A stretch of DNA of 64,000 nt from Arthrobacter sp. B1I2 (GCF_030816485.1 NZ_JAUSYC010000001.1:4252476-4316475); one strand, 5' to 3'. Positions 53,661-63,766 are shown, counted from the first letter of the stretch. Numbers and translations are program-made. The notes: generated from the sequence alone by a model not told the origin.

Positions 53661-54098
53661 ATGAGTGAACAACCCGGCCTGGTCCTGAACCTGGAGTGCA
53701 CGGTGCCGTCCCCGCCGGAGGAAACGTTCCGACTGCTGACGGACCCGGCGGCGCTTGCCACGTGGTGGGGCCCGCACGGTTTCAGCATCCCCGAAGTGGA
53801 CGTCAACCTGGTGGTGGGCGGCCGCTACCGATTCCGCATGGCCCCGCCGGAGGGCGAGCCGTTCCACCTCTCAGGGGAGTTCCTGGAGATCGATCCGCCG
53901 TGGCGCCTGGTCTATACCTTCGCCTGGGAGGAACCGGCGCCGGACGACCGGAAGACCGTCGTCGACCTCTCCCTCGCCGGGAACGGAACAGGCACCCGCG
54001 TGGTCCTCTCCCAGGGACCCTTCCTGACCGAGGAACGCCTGGCACTGCACCGGGACGGCTGGAGCGAGTCACTTGAGAAACTGGCCCGCCTGCATTAA
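53661..54098 (+). CDS. SRPBCC (AHSA1-like) protein
   Basis: 145 residues. The pattern VPSPPEETFRLLTDPAALATWWGPHGFSIPEVDVNLVVGGRYRFRM...GEFLEIDPPWRLVYTFAWE is that of activator-of-Hsp90-ATPase-like SRPBCC proteins, which bind hydrophobic ligands in a helix-grip fold. No partner gene is evident. Region 54099-54363 after it shows a minus-strand frame without support and one weak hairpin. Confidence 0.85.
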   Translation: MSEQPGLVLNLECTVPSPPEETFRLLTDPAALATWWGPHGFSIPEVDVNLVVGGRYRFRMAPPEGEPFHLSGEFLEIDPPWRLVYTFAWEEPAPDDRKTVVDLSLAGNGTGTRVVLSQGPFLTEERLALHRDGWSESLEKLARLH

Positions 54099-54282
54099 CT
54101 GCCCTGCCGGACCAGCCGGAATGCTGCCCCCAGGCCCGTCCCGCAGGTCCACCGGAGGGCGTAAATCGAGTAGGGCTCCAGCGCTTCCGGGGCGTCGTCC
54201 TCCGTCCAGCGCGAGGATCCGGGGCTCCTCGCTGGCCAGGAAGGCACGCCGTCGCTCCACCCGTTCCGGGATGCTGGCCCTT

Positions 54283-54305
54283 CGGCGGCGGAAGAAGCGC
54301 CGCCG
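54283..54305. terminator. Possible terminator after the SRPBCC gene
   Basis: CGGCGGCG (54283-54290) pairs perfectly with CGCCGCCG (54298-54305) around GAAGAAG, followed by TCTT. It lies 185 bases after the stop and 58 before the ion-channel start. Weak evidence. Confidence 0.35.
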
Positions 54306-54363
54306 TCTTACCCTCAACCGTGCCCGACCCACCGGCGGTCACCCTGCGCACCTAAGATGAGGC

Positions 54364-55254
54364 ATGAACTTCGAGGACGCGCTCCTGACGGTGGTTGGCG
54401 CCGCGCTGATTCTGCTGATGGTCGCCGACGTCTTCCACACGTTGCTCTACCCCCACGGCTCGGGTCCGGTGGGCAGGACGATCATGCGCGGGTTCTGGCT
54501 GCTGTCCAGGAAGGTCAGGGGCGGGGCGTCGTCCATTGCAGCGCCGCTGGCCATGGCGGCAGTCATCGCCGCCTGGGCCGCTTTAGCTGCCGTGGGTTGG
54601 GCGCTGCTGTACCTCCCCCACATGCCGGACGGGTTTTACTACGCGGCGGACGTGCCCCGGCAGGCTGACTTTGCGGAAGCCCTCTACATCTCGTTGGTGG
54701 CCCTCTCCACCGCGGGATTTGGCGAGATCGTGGCCACGCACCCGCTGCTTCGGCTGGTGATGGCGTTCCAGGCCGTGGCCGGTTTTGGGCTGCTGACCGC
54801 CACGGTCTCCTGGATCCTGCAGACGTACCCCGCGCTGAGCCGGCGGCGGGCCCTGGCCCACCAGTTGAACCTGTTCCGGGAAGCGGCCGGTCCGTCCGGC
54901 ATCGCATCGCTGGAGGCCCGCCACGCGGCGGGGCTGCTGGAATCCATGGCAGGGAACGTCGCATCCGTGAGCATCGATCTTCTGTCCTTCCACGAGACCT
55001 ATTACTTCCATGAGGCGGAGCAACGGGGGTCCCTTCCCGCCATCATTGCGTACGCCCACCGGCTGGCCTCAGAGGCCCAGAGCAGCGACAACCCCGAACT
55101 TCGGTTCGCCGGGCGGATGCTCCATGCTGCGCTGGATGACCTTGCCGAGGTGCTGCGCGGAAAGTTCGGCCATGTGGGCAGCACGTCCTCCGATGTGTTC
55201 GACCACTACGAGCTCCACCACAGGCACCGGCGGCCACCGAAACCGCCGCGGTGA
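54364..55254 (+). CDS. Two-helix ion-channel protein
   Basis: 296 residues. A first helix (LLTVVGAALILLMVADVFHTLLY) is followed by hydrophobic segments at about 60-82 and 120-150; between the last two lies the pore loop with STAGFGEI, a potassium-channel-type selectivity filter (the common form is TVGYGD). The C-terminal 150 residues are soluble and helical (HQLNLFREAAGPSGIASLEARHAAG), possibly a sensor. Potassium selectivity is uncertain because Tyr is Phe and Asp is Glu. Confidence 0.8.
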   Translation: MNFEDALLTVVGAALILLMVADVFHTLLYPHGSGPVGRTIMRGFWLLSRKVRGGASSIAAPLAMAAVIAAWAALAAVGWALLYLPHMPDGFYYAADVPRQADFAEALYISLVALSTAGFGEIVATHPLLRLVMAFQAVAGFGLLTATVSWILQTYPALSRRRALAHQLNLFREAAGPSGIASLEARHAAGLLESMAGNVASVSIDLLSFHETYYFHEAEQRGSLPAIIAYAHRLASEAQSSDNPELRFAGRMLHAALDDLAEVLRGKFGHVGSTSSDVFDHYELHHRHRRPPKPPR

Positions 55255-55304
55255 TTCCCGGCTGCGGCGGTGTTCCTCCCTGCCCGGCTTGCTAGGGTCT
55301 GCCT

Positions 55305-55811
55305 ATGGCCTCCCTTCCCCGTAGCATGGACGACGTCATCAACGAACCCGAGCGCGTCCAGTTCGAGTTCTTCCTGGACCAACACCGCTCCGCCCTTAAC
55401 GATTGCCTGGACGGGCTGACCGAGGAGCAGGTTCGGCGCCGGCTGGTTCCTTCCCGCACCACCCTGCTGGGGCTGGTAAAGCATGCCACCTTCGTGGAGA
55501 AGGTCTGGTTCGACGAGGCCATCACGGGCCGCCCCCGCAGCGAGATCGGCATCCCGGCCACTCCGGACGAATCGTTCATCCTGGACGACGGCGACACCAT
55601 CGACTCCATCCGGGCGGCACACCACAACTCCTGCGCCGCGTCCCGGGCCTCCGCCGCGCCGCTTGGCCTCGATGACGTGGTGACCGGCAACCGGCGGGGA
55701 CCGCTCCCCCTGCGCTGGGTCTATCTGCACATGCTCCGCGAGCTGGCCCAGCACTGCGGGCACGCGGACATCCTGCGCGAACAGATCCTGGCAACGGGCA
55801 ACGCCGGCTGA
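55305..55811 (+). CDS. DinB/DUF664 family protein
   Basis: 168 residues. Four-helix bundle with the metal-binding His pattern: HATFVEKVWF (about 59-68) and LAQHCGHADILRE (about 146-158). DinB-like proteins include mycothiol- and bacillithiol-dependent S-transferases, which would fit a mycothiol-containing actinobacterium, though the specific role is not known. Converges with the CPBP gene with only 20 bases between stops. Confidence 0.85.
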   Translation: MASLPRSMDDVINEPERVQFEFFLDQHRSALNDCLDGLTEEQVRRRLVPSRTTLLGLVKHATFVEKVWFDEAITGRPRSEIGIPATPDESFILDDGDTIDSIRAAHHNSCAASRASAAPLGLDDVVTGNRRGPLPLRWVYLHMLRELAQHCGHADILREQILATGNAG

Positions 55812-55831
55812 CGCGGCGGCAGCGCAAGGCC

Positions 55832-56710
55832 TCACAACGAGCGTCGGTGGCCAGCTGCCACCAGGCCTCCGCGCCGGGCCAGGGACACGGAAGCAATCAC
55901 CAGCCACATGGTTGCAGCTTGCCCCCAGGGGTAAATCTGTTGGGTGATCCCGGGCGTCAGCGGGTTGAGGATGAACTGGAATGCAGCGAGACTCGCATGC
56001 ATTAGCGCCGCCAGGAGCAGGCTGCCCGTATGGTCATAGACCCAGACCATGAGAACGCGGTAGGAGGTGAGCTGGCCGGCCAGTACCGCGGCGAGCCACA
56101 GCGATATGAAGATCTCCAGCGGCACCCCGCCGTTTGTCCCGCCTCCGCCCCAGTAGTTCACGAAGAAATGCCAGACCCCCCACAGCACGCCCACCAGGAT
56201 TCCCGTCCGAAGAACGCTGAAGCGCTTCCTGGCCCTGGGAATGACGAACCCGGTCCAGCCGATCTCCTCGAGAAGCCCGACCACCAGCCCAAGAACCACT
56301 CCCATGATCATGATGGAGGTTTTGTCCGCCGCCGTGGCAATCCGGGGTGCATAATCCGGGGAATACAGCCAAAGCGCCAGCACGGAGGCAGCCAACGTCA
56401 CGGGCGCCACCAGCAGGGCGATGAGGTACCACCGCCAGCCCACCCGCCACGTGAACAGCCTCGCCCGAAGGTCGCGGTACCCTGCCCGTCCTGAAACAAT
56501 TCCCGTCAGAACGAGGCTGCCCACCGCGGGTCCGAGCAGCATTGCCGGGACGGTGACAGGGATGGTCAGCTGGAACTGCTCGGGAGTGGGTGACAGACCC
56601 CCGGTGTATGCCCATACGGCCAGCACGATGCAGCCCCAGGACAGGAGGAACGTCACAACGTAGTACCACCACAGCGGGTGGGTGCGCACCGATGTCGCCA
56701 ATGCCTGCAT
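55832..56710 (-). CDS. CPBP family intramembrane metalloprotease
   Basis: 292 residues, about eight membrane helices. LLEEIGWTGFVIPRA (about 145-159, the EExxxR-like block with two Glu), WGVWHFFVNY (about 178-187) and LMHASLAAFQ (about 236-245) are the three conserved blocks of the CPBP (Abi/CAAX-protease-like) family. They cut peptides within the membrane or act on prenylated peptides; no substrate is evident. Next to a LuxR regulator. Confidence 0.9.
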   Translation of the reverse strand: MQALATSVRTHPLWWYYVVTFLLSWGCIVLAVWAYTGGLSPTPEQFQLTIPVTVPAMLLGPAVGSLVLTGIVSGRAGYRDLRARLFTWRVGWRWYLIALLVAPVTLAASVLALWLYSPDYAPRIATAADKTSIMIMGVVLGLVVGLLEEIGWTGFVIPRARKRFSVLRTGILVGVLWGVWHFFVNYWGGGGTNGGVPLEIFISLWLAAVLAGQLTSYRVLMVWVYDHTGSLLLAALMHASLAAFQFILNPLTPGITQQIYPWGQAATMWLVIASVSLARRGGLVAAGHRRSL

Positions 56711-56733
56711 GGGATCCTCCGCCGCCCCGGCCG

Positions 56734-57783
56734 TTAGACCATGAGCCTGGCCACCAGCTCGCCCCGGCTGCCGACGCCCACCTTTTCAAAAACGGACTTC
56801 AAGTGGTCGTGCACCGTATGCGGGGAGATGAACAGGTGCCGCGCGATCTCCGCCGTCGGCTTTCCGGAGAGAACCTCCAGGCAGACGTCCCGCTCGCGGG
56901 CAGTGACCCCATAGGCCATGAGCAGCAGGCCGGCGAGTTGGTGCGTGGTGGCGGGTTCGACCGTAACCACCATCTGTTCGGGGTCGTCGCCGGTGATCAG
57001 GCGGCTGGCCTGCAGCACCACCCAGTTGTTCCGGGCGTCGCGCATCCTGGCCCGCGCCGTCCCGGATGCCGCAGCATGAGCCTGCGCAACCACCCAGTAG
57101 AGCGTCTGGCTGAAGCGGCCAGGCGCGGCTTCCTCAACCTCGGAAAGCCAGGAGGCGGCGGCGGAAGTGGCAGCCCGTAAGTCGCCGTGCAGCCCGGCGA
57201 GGACAATCACGGGCCCGACGGCGGCGGGTCCCGTTGCGTGCACCACGCGGACAGCGGCCCTGGTCGCCGCCGCCAAAGTCGCCGCCACTGCTCCCAGGAA
57301 TTCCACCTCCCGGTCCGTGAAGTCCGGACCGCCTTCCCGGAAGATGCTGCCCACTCCCCAGCACGCCTCATCCGCCCGGAACGCGGCGCGCAACTCGTGT
57401 TCAAAGCCCAGCGGTTTGAGCAGGTCGTTGATCCTTACACTGCGGACCACCTCCCGGTGCGGTGCATCGGAAATCCTGGCGATGGGGCGCGGCCGCCGCA
57501 GCAGCTCGGCGAAGGTATTGGGTTCCTGGCCGCTGTATTCGGACTGGGCAAAGCGGAGGAAGTACTCCTCAAACTGGTCCCTGCCCACCGGCCACGGCTG
57601 CCAGTTGGTAACGGACGTCATCACCATCGAGTCAGGGTCGACGGCGGCCCAGCACCCCTGCTCAAACGGCACCTCCCGCTGCACCACCGCCAGTGCCGAG
57701 GTGTACAGGTCATCCAGGTCCATTCCACCGGCGGCCAGGGCTGTGATGTCCCGCCGGGCACGCTCCGCGCGCTCCTCCCACAT
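56734..57783 (-). CDS. LuxR family transcriptional regulator with GAF-like sensor
   Basis: 349 residues from the ATG at 57783; GGAGG lies only one base upstream, so a start a little downstream remains possible. The first 190 residues look like a GAF domain (VQREVPFEQGCWAAVDPDSMVMTS... DFTDREVEFLGAVAATLAAATR). The C-terminal helix-turn-helix (GVTARERDVCLEVLSGKPTAEIARHLFISPHTVHDHLKSVFEKVG) is of the LuxR type. It ends 24 bases before the CPBP gene, so both may be in one transcript. Confidence 0.85.
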   Translation of the reverse strand: MWEERAERARRDITALAAGGMDLDDLYTSALAVVQREVPFEQGCWAAVDPDSMVMTSVTNWQPWPVGRDQFEEYFLRFAQSEYSGQEPNTFAELLRRPRPIARISDAPHREVVRSVRINDLLKPLGFEHELRAAFRADEACWGVGSIFREGGPDFTDREVEFLGAVAATLAAATRAAVRVVHATGPAAVGPVIVLAGLHGDLRAATSAAASWLSEVEEAAPGRFSQTLYWVVAQAHAAASGTARARMRDARNNWVVLQASRLITGDDPEQMVVTVEPATTHQLAGLLLMAYGVTARERDVCLEVLSGKPTAEIARHLFISPHTVHDHLKSVFEKVGVGSRGELVARLMV

Positions 57784-57964
57784 ACCTCCAGTATCCGCCG
57801 GGCAGGCAGGGCGGCAATCCCCCAAAGCGGGGGTTTTCCCAGCACCCCGAAACCCCCGGCGAGGGGATCGCCGCGGTTCGAACCGCCGTCGTACTTTTCC
57901 TTTATGGGCGCCGCACCACGCCGGGCGCCCAGGAACCGCGACACGGGAACCAAGGAAGGATGCA

Positions 57965-58399
57965 ATGGGACAGGCACGCGAAGTCATGGACCGGCTGATG
58001 GCGGCCATGGACGCAAAGGACAAGGAGGCGCTGGCGGGTTGCTTCGCCGCTGACGCCGTGATCGCGACGCCGGACCAGGGCGGGATAAGCGGCCGCGAGG
58101 CAATCGCCAACTATTTCTTCCACTTCTGGGAGGCCATGCCGGACGTCAGGTACGAGCAGCTGGCCAGGCATGAGGCCGGGGACGTGGCAGTCGTTGAAGG
58201 CTTTGTGGTTGGCACGAACACCGGGCAGTTGAGCCTGCCCACCGGCGGCGCCCTGCCGCCCACCGGGAAACCGGTCCGGGTGCGAAGCTGCGATGTGGCC
58301 AGGATGGAGGCGGGCATGATCACCGAGCACCACGCCTACTTCGACCAGCTGGAACTCCTGGGCCAGCTTGGCCTGCTGCCGGAACTGTCCCGGCAGTGA
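57965..58399 (+). CDS. SnoaL/ester-cyclase-like NTF2-fold protein
   Basis: 144 residues from the ATG at 57965. VMDRLMAAMDAKDKEALAGCFAADAVIATPDQGGISGREAIANYF is the opening of SnoaL-like polyketide-cyclase/ester-cyclase proteins (NTF2 fold). Catalytic roles vary and are not determined here. It is transcribed away from the LuxR regulator with a 180-base gap. Confidence 0.85.
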   Translation: MGQAREVMDRLMAAMDAKDKEALAGCFAADAVIATPDQGGISGREAIANYFFHFWEAMPDVRYEQLARHEAGDVAVVEGFVVGTNTGQLSLPTGGALPPTGKPVRVRSCDVARMEAGMITEHHAYFDQLELLGQLGLLPELSRQ

Positions 58400-58427
58400 C
58401 GGCAGATCCGGCACGCCCTGCCTATGC

Positions 58428-58474
58428 CAAGGGTGGTTCCGTCACGGCCAGTGCCATGACGAAACCACCCCTTG
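58428..58474. terminator. Long hairpin between convergent genes
   Basis: The arms CAAGGGTGGTTCCGTCA (58428-58444) and TGACGAAACCACCCCTTG (58457-58474) pair with one mismatch and one bulge. It lies between the SnoaL-like stop and the ppsA stop and can terminate both. Confidence 0.8.
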
Positions 58475-58490
58475 AACTACGGGTTACAGG

Positions 58491-60920
58491 TCAGGCCACG
58501 CCGGCGGCAACCGCCGCGCCCTGAGCTGCGTCTTCCGAAGCGCCGTTTGACGCACCTGCCAGCCGTATCCAGGTATCCACCACCGTGTCCGGGTTCAGGG
58601 AGACGGAGTTAACCCCTTCCTTCACCAGCCATTCGGCGAAGTCCGGGTGGTCGCTCGGGCCCTGGCCGCAGATGCCAACGTACTTTTCGCGGGCCCGGCA
58701 CGCCTTGATGGCCATGCTGAGCAGCTTCTTCACGGCCGGGTCCCGCTCATCGAAGCTGTTGGCCACGATCGCCGAGTCCCGGTCCAGGCCCAGGGTCAGC
58801 TGGGTCATGTCGTTGGAGCCGATGGAGAAACCGTCGAAGAATTCGAGGAACTCGTCGGCGAGCAGCGCGTTGGACGGCAGCTCGCACATCATGATCACTT
58901 CGAGGCCGTTTTCGCCCCGGCGCAAGCCGTTCTCGGCGAGCAGTTCGATGACGCCCTGTGCCTCGTCCAGGGTCCGCACGAATGGAATCATCAGCTTGAC
59001 GTTGGTCAGGCCCATCTCGTTGCGCACAAAGGACAGGGTCTCACACTCAAGGTCGAAGCAGTCCCGGAAGGACGGCTCCAGGTACCGGGAGGCGCCGCGG
59101 AACCCGATCATCGGGTTCTCTTCGTGCGGCTCGTACGCCGGGCCGCCGATCAGGTTGGCGTACTCGTTGGACTTGAAATCGGACATCCGGACAATCACCG
59201 GCTCCGGCGCGAAGGCCGCGGCGATGGTGGCCACGCCCTCGGCCAGCCGCTTGATGTAGTAGTCGCGGGGGCCGTTGTAGGCGGCGATCCGGCCGCGGAT
59301 CTCGGCGGCCACGTCCTCCGGCTGGCTGTCCAGGTTCAGCAGGGCCTTGGGATGGATGCCGATCTGCCGGTTGATGATGAACTCCAGCCGGGCCAGGCCC
59401 ACACCGTGGTTGGGCAGCTGCGCGAAGGTAAAGGCCTGCTCCGGGGTGCCCACGTTCATCATGACCTTCACCGGCGCTTCGGGCAGCTCCGTGATGCCGG
59501 TTTCCTCCACACTGAAGTCCAGCAGGCCTTCGTAGATGCTTCCGGTCTCGCCGTCGGCGCAGGACACGGTGACTTCCTGGCCGTCGGTCAGGGTGTCGGT
59601 GGCGCTGCCGGTTCCCACGACGGCGGGAATCCCCAGTTCGCGGGCGATGATGGCGGCGTGGCAGGTGCGTCCGCCGCGGTTGGTGACGATGGCGGAGGCC
59701 CGCTTCATGATCGGTTCCCAGTCGGGGTCGGTCATGTCAGCCACCAGCACGTCGCCGGTCTGGAAGGCGGCCATCTGGTCGATGGCGGTGAGGATCCGGA
59801 CCTTCCCGGCTCCGATCCGCTGGCCAATGGCGCGGCCTTCCACCAGCACCGGGCCGGTCGCGTTCAAGCGGAACCGGCTCTGGCTGCCGGGCGCCCGGCG
59901 GGACTGCACCGTTTCCGGGCGGGCCTGCAGGATGTACAGCCCGCCGTCGGTGCCGTCCTTGCCCCACTCAATGTCCATTGGGCGGCCGTAATGCTTCTCA
60001 ATGGCGACGGCGTGGCGCGCAAGCTGCTCCACGTCGTCGTCCGTCAGGCTGAAGCGCGAACGGAGTGAAGCCTCCACCGGCACGAAATCGATGGTGCGGC
60101 CGATCTCGCTGTTGTTGGTGTAGGTCATCTGCAGGGCCTTCTCGCCCAGGCCACGCTTGAGGATCGCCGGGCGGCCCGCCGCCAGGGCGGGCTTGTACAC
60201 GTAGAACTCGTCCGGGTTCACGGCGCCCTGCACCACCGCTTCACCCAGCCCGTAGGAGGAGGTGACGAAGACGGCGTCCTGGAAGCCGGACTCGGTGTCC
60301 ATGGTGAACATGACGCCGGAAGCGCCGACGTCGGACCGCACCATCCGCTGGATGCCCGCCGAGAGTGCCACCTCGGCGTGTTCAAACTTGTGGTGCACCC
60401 GGTAGGCGATGGCGCGGTCGTTGTACAGCGAGGCGAAAACGTCCTTGATGGCCTGCAGGATGTTCTCGATCCCGCGGACGTTCAGGAAGGTTTCCTGTTG
60501 GCCGGCGAAGGAGGCATCCGGAAGGTCCTCCGCCGTGGCGCTGGACCGCACCGCCCAGGACAGGTCTGCGGAGCCGCCGTGCTTGTCCACCAGCTGCTGG
60601 TACGCCTCGCGGACCTGCGCCTCGAAGTCCGGCAGGAAGGGGGTGTCCCGTACCAGGGACCGGATTTCGTGGCCGGCCGCGGCCAGAGCCGTCACGTCGT
60701 CCGTGTCCAGCCCGACCAGCCGGTCGGCGATCTTCCGGTCCAGCCCGGACTCGGACAGGAACCTGCGGTAGGCGTCGGCCGTGGTGGCGAAGCCGTCCGG
60801 GACCTGGACGCCGGCCGAGGTCAGGTTCTGCACCATCTCGCCCAGGGAGGCGTTCTTGCCGCCCACCTTGTCCAGATCCTTGAGTCCAAGTTCAGAGAAC
60901 CAGAGAACGTCTGTGGTCAT
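58491..60920 (-). CDS. ppsA: Phosphoenolpyruvate synthase
   Basis: 809 residues from the ATG at 60920 (AAAGGAGC upstream). All three domains are present: ATP-grasp ([37 protein letters not shown]), the phosphohistidine domain ([21 protein letters not shown], His in TCH) and the PEP/pyruvate TIM barrel (ending [31 protein letters not shown]). It makes PEP from pyruvate with ATP and water, the first step of gluconeogenesis from C3 substrates. It lies downstream of its regulator gene and after a 147-base gap, possibly with its own promoter. Confidence 0.95.
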   Translation of the reverse strand: MTTDVLWFSELGLKDLDKVGGKNASLGEMVQNLTSAGVQVPDGFATTADAYRRFLSESGLDRKIADRLVGLDTDDVTALAAAGHEIRSLVRDTPFLPDFEAQVREAYQQLVDKHGGSADLSWAVRSSATAEDLPDASFAGQQETFLNVRGIENILQAIKDVFASLYNDRAIAYRVHHKFEHAEVALSAGIQRMVRSDVGASGVMFTMDTESGFQDAVFVTSSYGLGEAVVQGAVNPDEFYVYKPALAAGRPAILKRGLGEKALQMTYTNNSEIGRTIDFVPVEASLRSRFSLTDDDVEQLARHAVAIEKHYGRPMDIEWGKDGTDGGLYILQARPETVQSRRAPGSQSRFRLNATGPVLVEGRAIGQRIGAGKVRILTAIDQMAAFQTGDVLVADMTDPDWEPIMKRASAIVTNRGGRTCHAAIIARELGIPAVVGTGSATDTLTDGQEVTVSCADGETGSIYEGLLDFSVEETGITELPEAPVKVMMNVGTPEQAFTFAQLPNHGVGLARLEFIINRQIGIHPKALLNLDSQPEDVAAEIRGRIAAYNGPRDYYIKRLAEGVATIAAAFAPEPVIVRMSDFKSNEYANLIGGPAYEPHEENPMIGFRGASRYLEPSFRDCFDLECETLSFVRNEMGLTNVKLMIPFVRTLDEAQGVIELLAENGLRRGENGLEVIMMCELPSNALLADEFLEFFDGFSIGSNDMTQLTLGLDRDSAIVANSFDERDPAVKKLLSMAIKACRAREKYVGICGQGPSDHPDFAEWLVKEGVNSVSLNPDTVVDTWIRLAGASNGASEDAAQGAAVAAGVA

Positions 60921-61067
60921 GATTGCTGCTCCTTTGCAGTCGGTTGGCGTAGGCATTGCCGGCCGGTCACGGTAGTGCCGCCGGGAAGAAAAACCCTGTC
61001 AACAGTGGCAGGTTCACGGCGCAGTTTCCACCTGATGTGTGCTACGCCACGTTTGTGAAACTCTTCG

Positions 61068-61886
61068 CTAATGTTTGAGGTTCATTCGCTGAAGGATGGT
61101 GGCCGCCATTTCCTCCACGGAGACGGTGGCGGAGTTCAGGTACGGGATCCGGTGGGAAACGTAGAGCTGTTCGGCGCTGCGCAGTTCAAAGCCGCACTGC
61201 CGCAGGGACGCATAGGGCGAACTGGGGCGCCGTTCCGTTCGGATCTGGCTCAGGCGCAGCGGGTTGGAGGACAGGCCGAAACACTTCGACACGAAAGGCT
61301 GCAGCGGCTTGGGCAGCCCGTCCCGCTGGAAGTCCTCGTCCACCAGGGGAAAGTTTGCCGCGAAGATCCCGTGCTGCAGCGCCAGGTACATGGTGGTGGG
61401 GGTCTTGCCGCAGCGGGACGGGGCCACCAGGATCACCTGGGCCTTTTCCAGGGCACGCAGGCTCTGGCCGTCGTCGTGCTCCATGGCATATTCGACGGCG
61501 GCCATCCGGGACTGGTAGCGCGCGGCGTTTCCCAGCCCATGGGCCCTGCCGGGTTCGCCGCTGGCCGGCGTGCCCAATGCCTGTTCCAGCACGCCCACAT
61601 GGGTGCCGATCAGATCCACGATGACGCCGTTGCAGCCGGCCAGGATCTGACGTATCTCGCTGCTGACTGCGGTGGAAAAGACCAGGGGGCGGGGCCCGGC
61701 GGCGGCCAGGCCGTCGATGGTCCGGACAACGGACCGCGCCTGTTCGGCGGTGGTGATGAAAGGGATGGTGACGCGGTCAAAATTGTCCACGGGGAACTGG
61801 GTCAGCAGGGTATTGCCGAGCGTTTCCGCGGTGATGCCGGTACTGTCCGACAGAAAGTAGACAGGCCGTAGAGCAGCAGTGGTCAT
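61068..61886 (-). CDS. ppsR: PEP synthase regulatory protein (bifunctional kinase/phosphorylase)
   Basis: 272 residues, DUF299 family. VYFLSDSTGITAETLGN (9-25) and VAPSRCGKTPTTMYLA (about 153-168, the ATP/ADP-binding loop) are the family blocks. PpsR proteins inactivate PEP synthase by ADP-dependent phosphorylation and reverse it with inorganic phosphate. The gene is just upstream of ppsA, which supports both calls. Confidence 0.95.
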   Translation of the reverse strand: MTTAALRPVYFLSDSTGITAETLGNTLLTQFPVDNFDRVTIPFITTAEQARSVVRTIDGLAAAGPRPLVFSTAVSSEIRQILAGCNGVIVDLIGTHVGVLEQALGTPASGEPGRAHGLGNAARYQSRMAAVEYAMEHDDGQSLRALEKAQVILVAPSRCGKTPTTMYLALQHGIFAANFPLVDEDFQRDGLPKPLQPFVSKCFGLSSNPLRLSQIRTERRPSSPYASLRQCGFELRSAEQLYVSHRIPYLNSATVSVEEMAATILQRMNLKH

Positions 61887-61925
61887 GGAACGACCTTATC
61901 GGTCGGCCACGGCTGCACTGAAAGG

Positions 61926-62735
61926 TCAGGCAGCTTTGATGGGTGCCTTGCTGCCGGAGGACGCCGCCTGGTTTTCGCGGGCCAGGAATGCGGAGAGTTC
62001 GCCGATCGTGCTCATGAGCGGGGCGGGGAAGACGACCGTGGTGTTCTTGTCCACGCCGATTTCAACCAGGGACTGCAGGTTTCGAAGCTGCAGCGCGAGC
62101 GGGTGGGCCATCATGGTGTCGGAGGCGTCCCCGAGGGCTGCAGCGGCGATTGCTTCGCCTTCGGCGGCGATGATCTTCGCCCTCTTTTCGCGTTCGGCTT
62201 CCGCCTGGCGGGCCATGGCGCGCTTCATGCTTTCGGGCAGCTGGATGTCCTTCAGTTCCACCAAGGTGACCTCCACACCCCATTCGACCGTGAGCACGTC
62301 GAGGATTTCGCGGATGTCCACGTTGATCCGTTCGGTCTCGGACAGGGTCTGGTCCAACGTGTGGCGGCCAACGACCTTCCGCAGGGTGGTCTGGGCTATT
62401 TGGTCGATGGCTGCGGCCACGTTTTCGATGGCGATGACGGACTTCACGGCGTCCACAACCCGGTAATAGGCAACCGCCGAGACGTCCACGCTTACGTTGT
62501 CCTGCGTGATGATGCCCTGGGACTGGATGGGCATGGTCACGATCCGCAGGCTGACCAGCGGCAGCCGGTCGATGACAGGGATGATCAGCTGCAGGCCCGG
62601 CTCCCGGACGCCGACCACCCGGCCAAGCCTGAAGAGCACGCCCTTCTCGTATTGGCGCACGATCCGGATGGACATTTTCGCAACGATGAGCAGCAGGACG
62701 ACGAGGGCGATGACGACAACGATGGTGGGGTCCAT
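61926..62735 (-). CDS. Slipin (SPFH/stomatin family) membrane protein
   Basis: 269 residues from the ATG at 62735 with AGGAGG upstream. One N-terminal helix (IVVVIALVVLLLIVAKMSI) is followed by the SPFH domain (IVRQYEKGVLFRLGRVVGVREPGLQLIIPVID, then ITQDNVSVDVSAVAYYRVVD). A coiled-coil part rich in Ala/Glu (MKRAMARQAEAEREKRAKIIAAEGE) follows. Slipins organise membrane microdomains; often paired with an NfeD protease, which is not present here. It precedes ppsR by 39 bases. Confidence 0.9.
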   Translation of the reverse strand: MDPTIVVVIALVVLLLIVAKMSIRIVRQYEKGVLFRLGRVVGVREPGLQLIIPVIDRLPLVSLRIVTMPIQSQGIITQDNVSVDVSAVAYYRVVDAVKSVIAIENVAAAIDQIAQTTLRKVVGRHTLDQTLSETERINVDIREILDVLTVEWGVEVTLVELKDIQLPESMKRAMARQAEAEREKRAKIIAAEGEAIAAAALGDASDTMMAHPLALQLRNLQSLVEIGVDKNTTVVFPAPLMSTIGELSAFLARENQAASSGSKAPIKAA

Positions 62736-62964
62736 CAGGATCCCCTCCTGGTACTGGCGGGACATGCCGGCACCGGGCCGGAGCCGTGACAGGTGCCCTG
62801 GCTTCCATTGTCCCACCAAAGAGTGGGCGGGAGCCCTCGTCTGGTGATCAATCCCGCGGCGAGGGCGGCACGCCGGAGGACTAGACTGGCCGGGTAAGGA
62901 CGGATTGGGGGATCCACGGCGCTGCTGCTGCTCCACTGGTCGGTCGCAGCCAGCGGACCCAAGG

Positions 62965-63612
62965 ATGACGTTGACTTTCTTCCAGGACTTTCCAGTACCT
63001 CCCCTGCCGCCACGGCCACGCACTACGCGATATGTTCCGCCGCCCTGGGCCGCCGCCCCGGCCTATGAACTGCCTGCCGTTGTGCACATCGGCAAGTTTG
63101 TGAGCCGGACACCGGGGATGGTGGTGGCGGTCAAGAGCGCCGACGTTTTCTCCACCGGCTGTGTGTTCAGCTTGTCTTGGCTGTTCCGTCGTGACGATCA
63201 GTCCGACGATGACTGGGCCGACCTGCAGCACCTGTTCTTCCAGCCGCGGGTGGGCGTCCGCCGAGGGAGCGGGAAACAGACCGGGCAGATGTTCGGCGTC
63301 GAGTTCCCCGATGGCACCAAAGCCAGTACCGGAGCCATGGGTCCCCACGTCTTCATGGAACGCGACCAACCGCCCCAGCCTCCCACTTTGGTCCTGAACA
63401 ACGGCGGGGGCAGTGGTGGCGAGGAGGAGTTCTCGGGTACCGGCGCGCTCTGGCTGTGGCCGCTTCCGCCTGCCGGCGACCTTCGGCTGGTTTCCCAATG
63501 GACCGACTTCGGGCTTGAGGAGACATCCATCGTGCTCGACGGCGGGCGGTTGCGGGACGCCGTTGCCGACGTGCAGCGGTTCTGGCCGGAGGAGGACCGC
63601 AACCATGGGTGA
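62965..63612 (+). CDS. Conserved hypothetical protein
   Basis: 215 residues from the ATG at 62965; AAGG abuts the start, so a start further downstream or a leaderless transcript is possible. After a proline-rich stretch (FPVPPLPPRPRTTRYVPPPW) the protein is beta-rich (VVHIGKFVSRTPGMVVAVKSADVF, GALWLWPLPPAGDLRLVSQW). Soluble, no family recognised. It overlaps the next gene by 8 bases. Confidence 0.7.
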   Translation: MTLTFFQDFPVPPLPPRPRTTRYVPPPWAAAPAYELPAVVHIGKFVSRTPGMVVAVKSADVFSTGCVFSLSWLFRRDDQSDDDWADLQHLFFQPRVGVRRGSGKQTGQMFGVEFPDGTKASTGAMGPHVFMERDQPPQPPTLVLNNGGGSGGEEEFSGTGALWLWPLPPAGDLRLVSQWTDFGLEETSIVLDGGRLRDAVADVQRFWPEEDRNHG

Positions 63613-63766
63613 TTTCACCGGCCTGGTTCTGTTCGTCCTCTTCGGAGCGATTTTCTTTTACATCCTCTACGGCGTAATCCGCGCCGCGGTCCGCGACGGG
63701 ATCGGCCAGGCGGACGAGCGGCGCAGGCGGCTCACCGAGGACGAGTCTGACATCGCTGGGCGCTAG
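63605..63766 (+). CDS. Small single-helix membrane protein
   Basis: 53 residues, ATG at 63605 with GAGGAGG ten bases upstream, starting within the 3' end of the previous gene. One hydrophobic helix (GLVLFVLFGAIFFYILYGVI) and a charged tail (RRRRLTEDESD). It is probably translationally coupled with the previous gene and works with it. Confidence 0.65.
   Translation: MGDFTGLVLFVLFGAIFFYILYGVIRAAVRDGIGQADERRRRLTEDESDIAGR

Noticed and set aside
54069..54332. Minus-strand frame of 87 codons between the SRPBCC and ion-channel genes
   Set aside because: Arg-rich, overlaps the SRPBCC stop, no ribosome site and no family; it may be real but I cannot support it.
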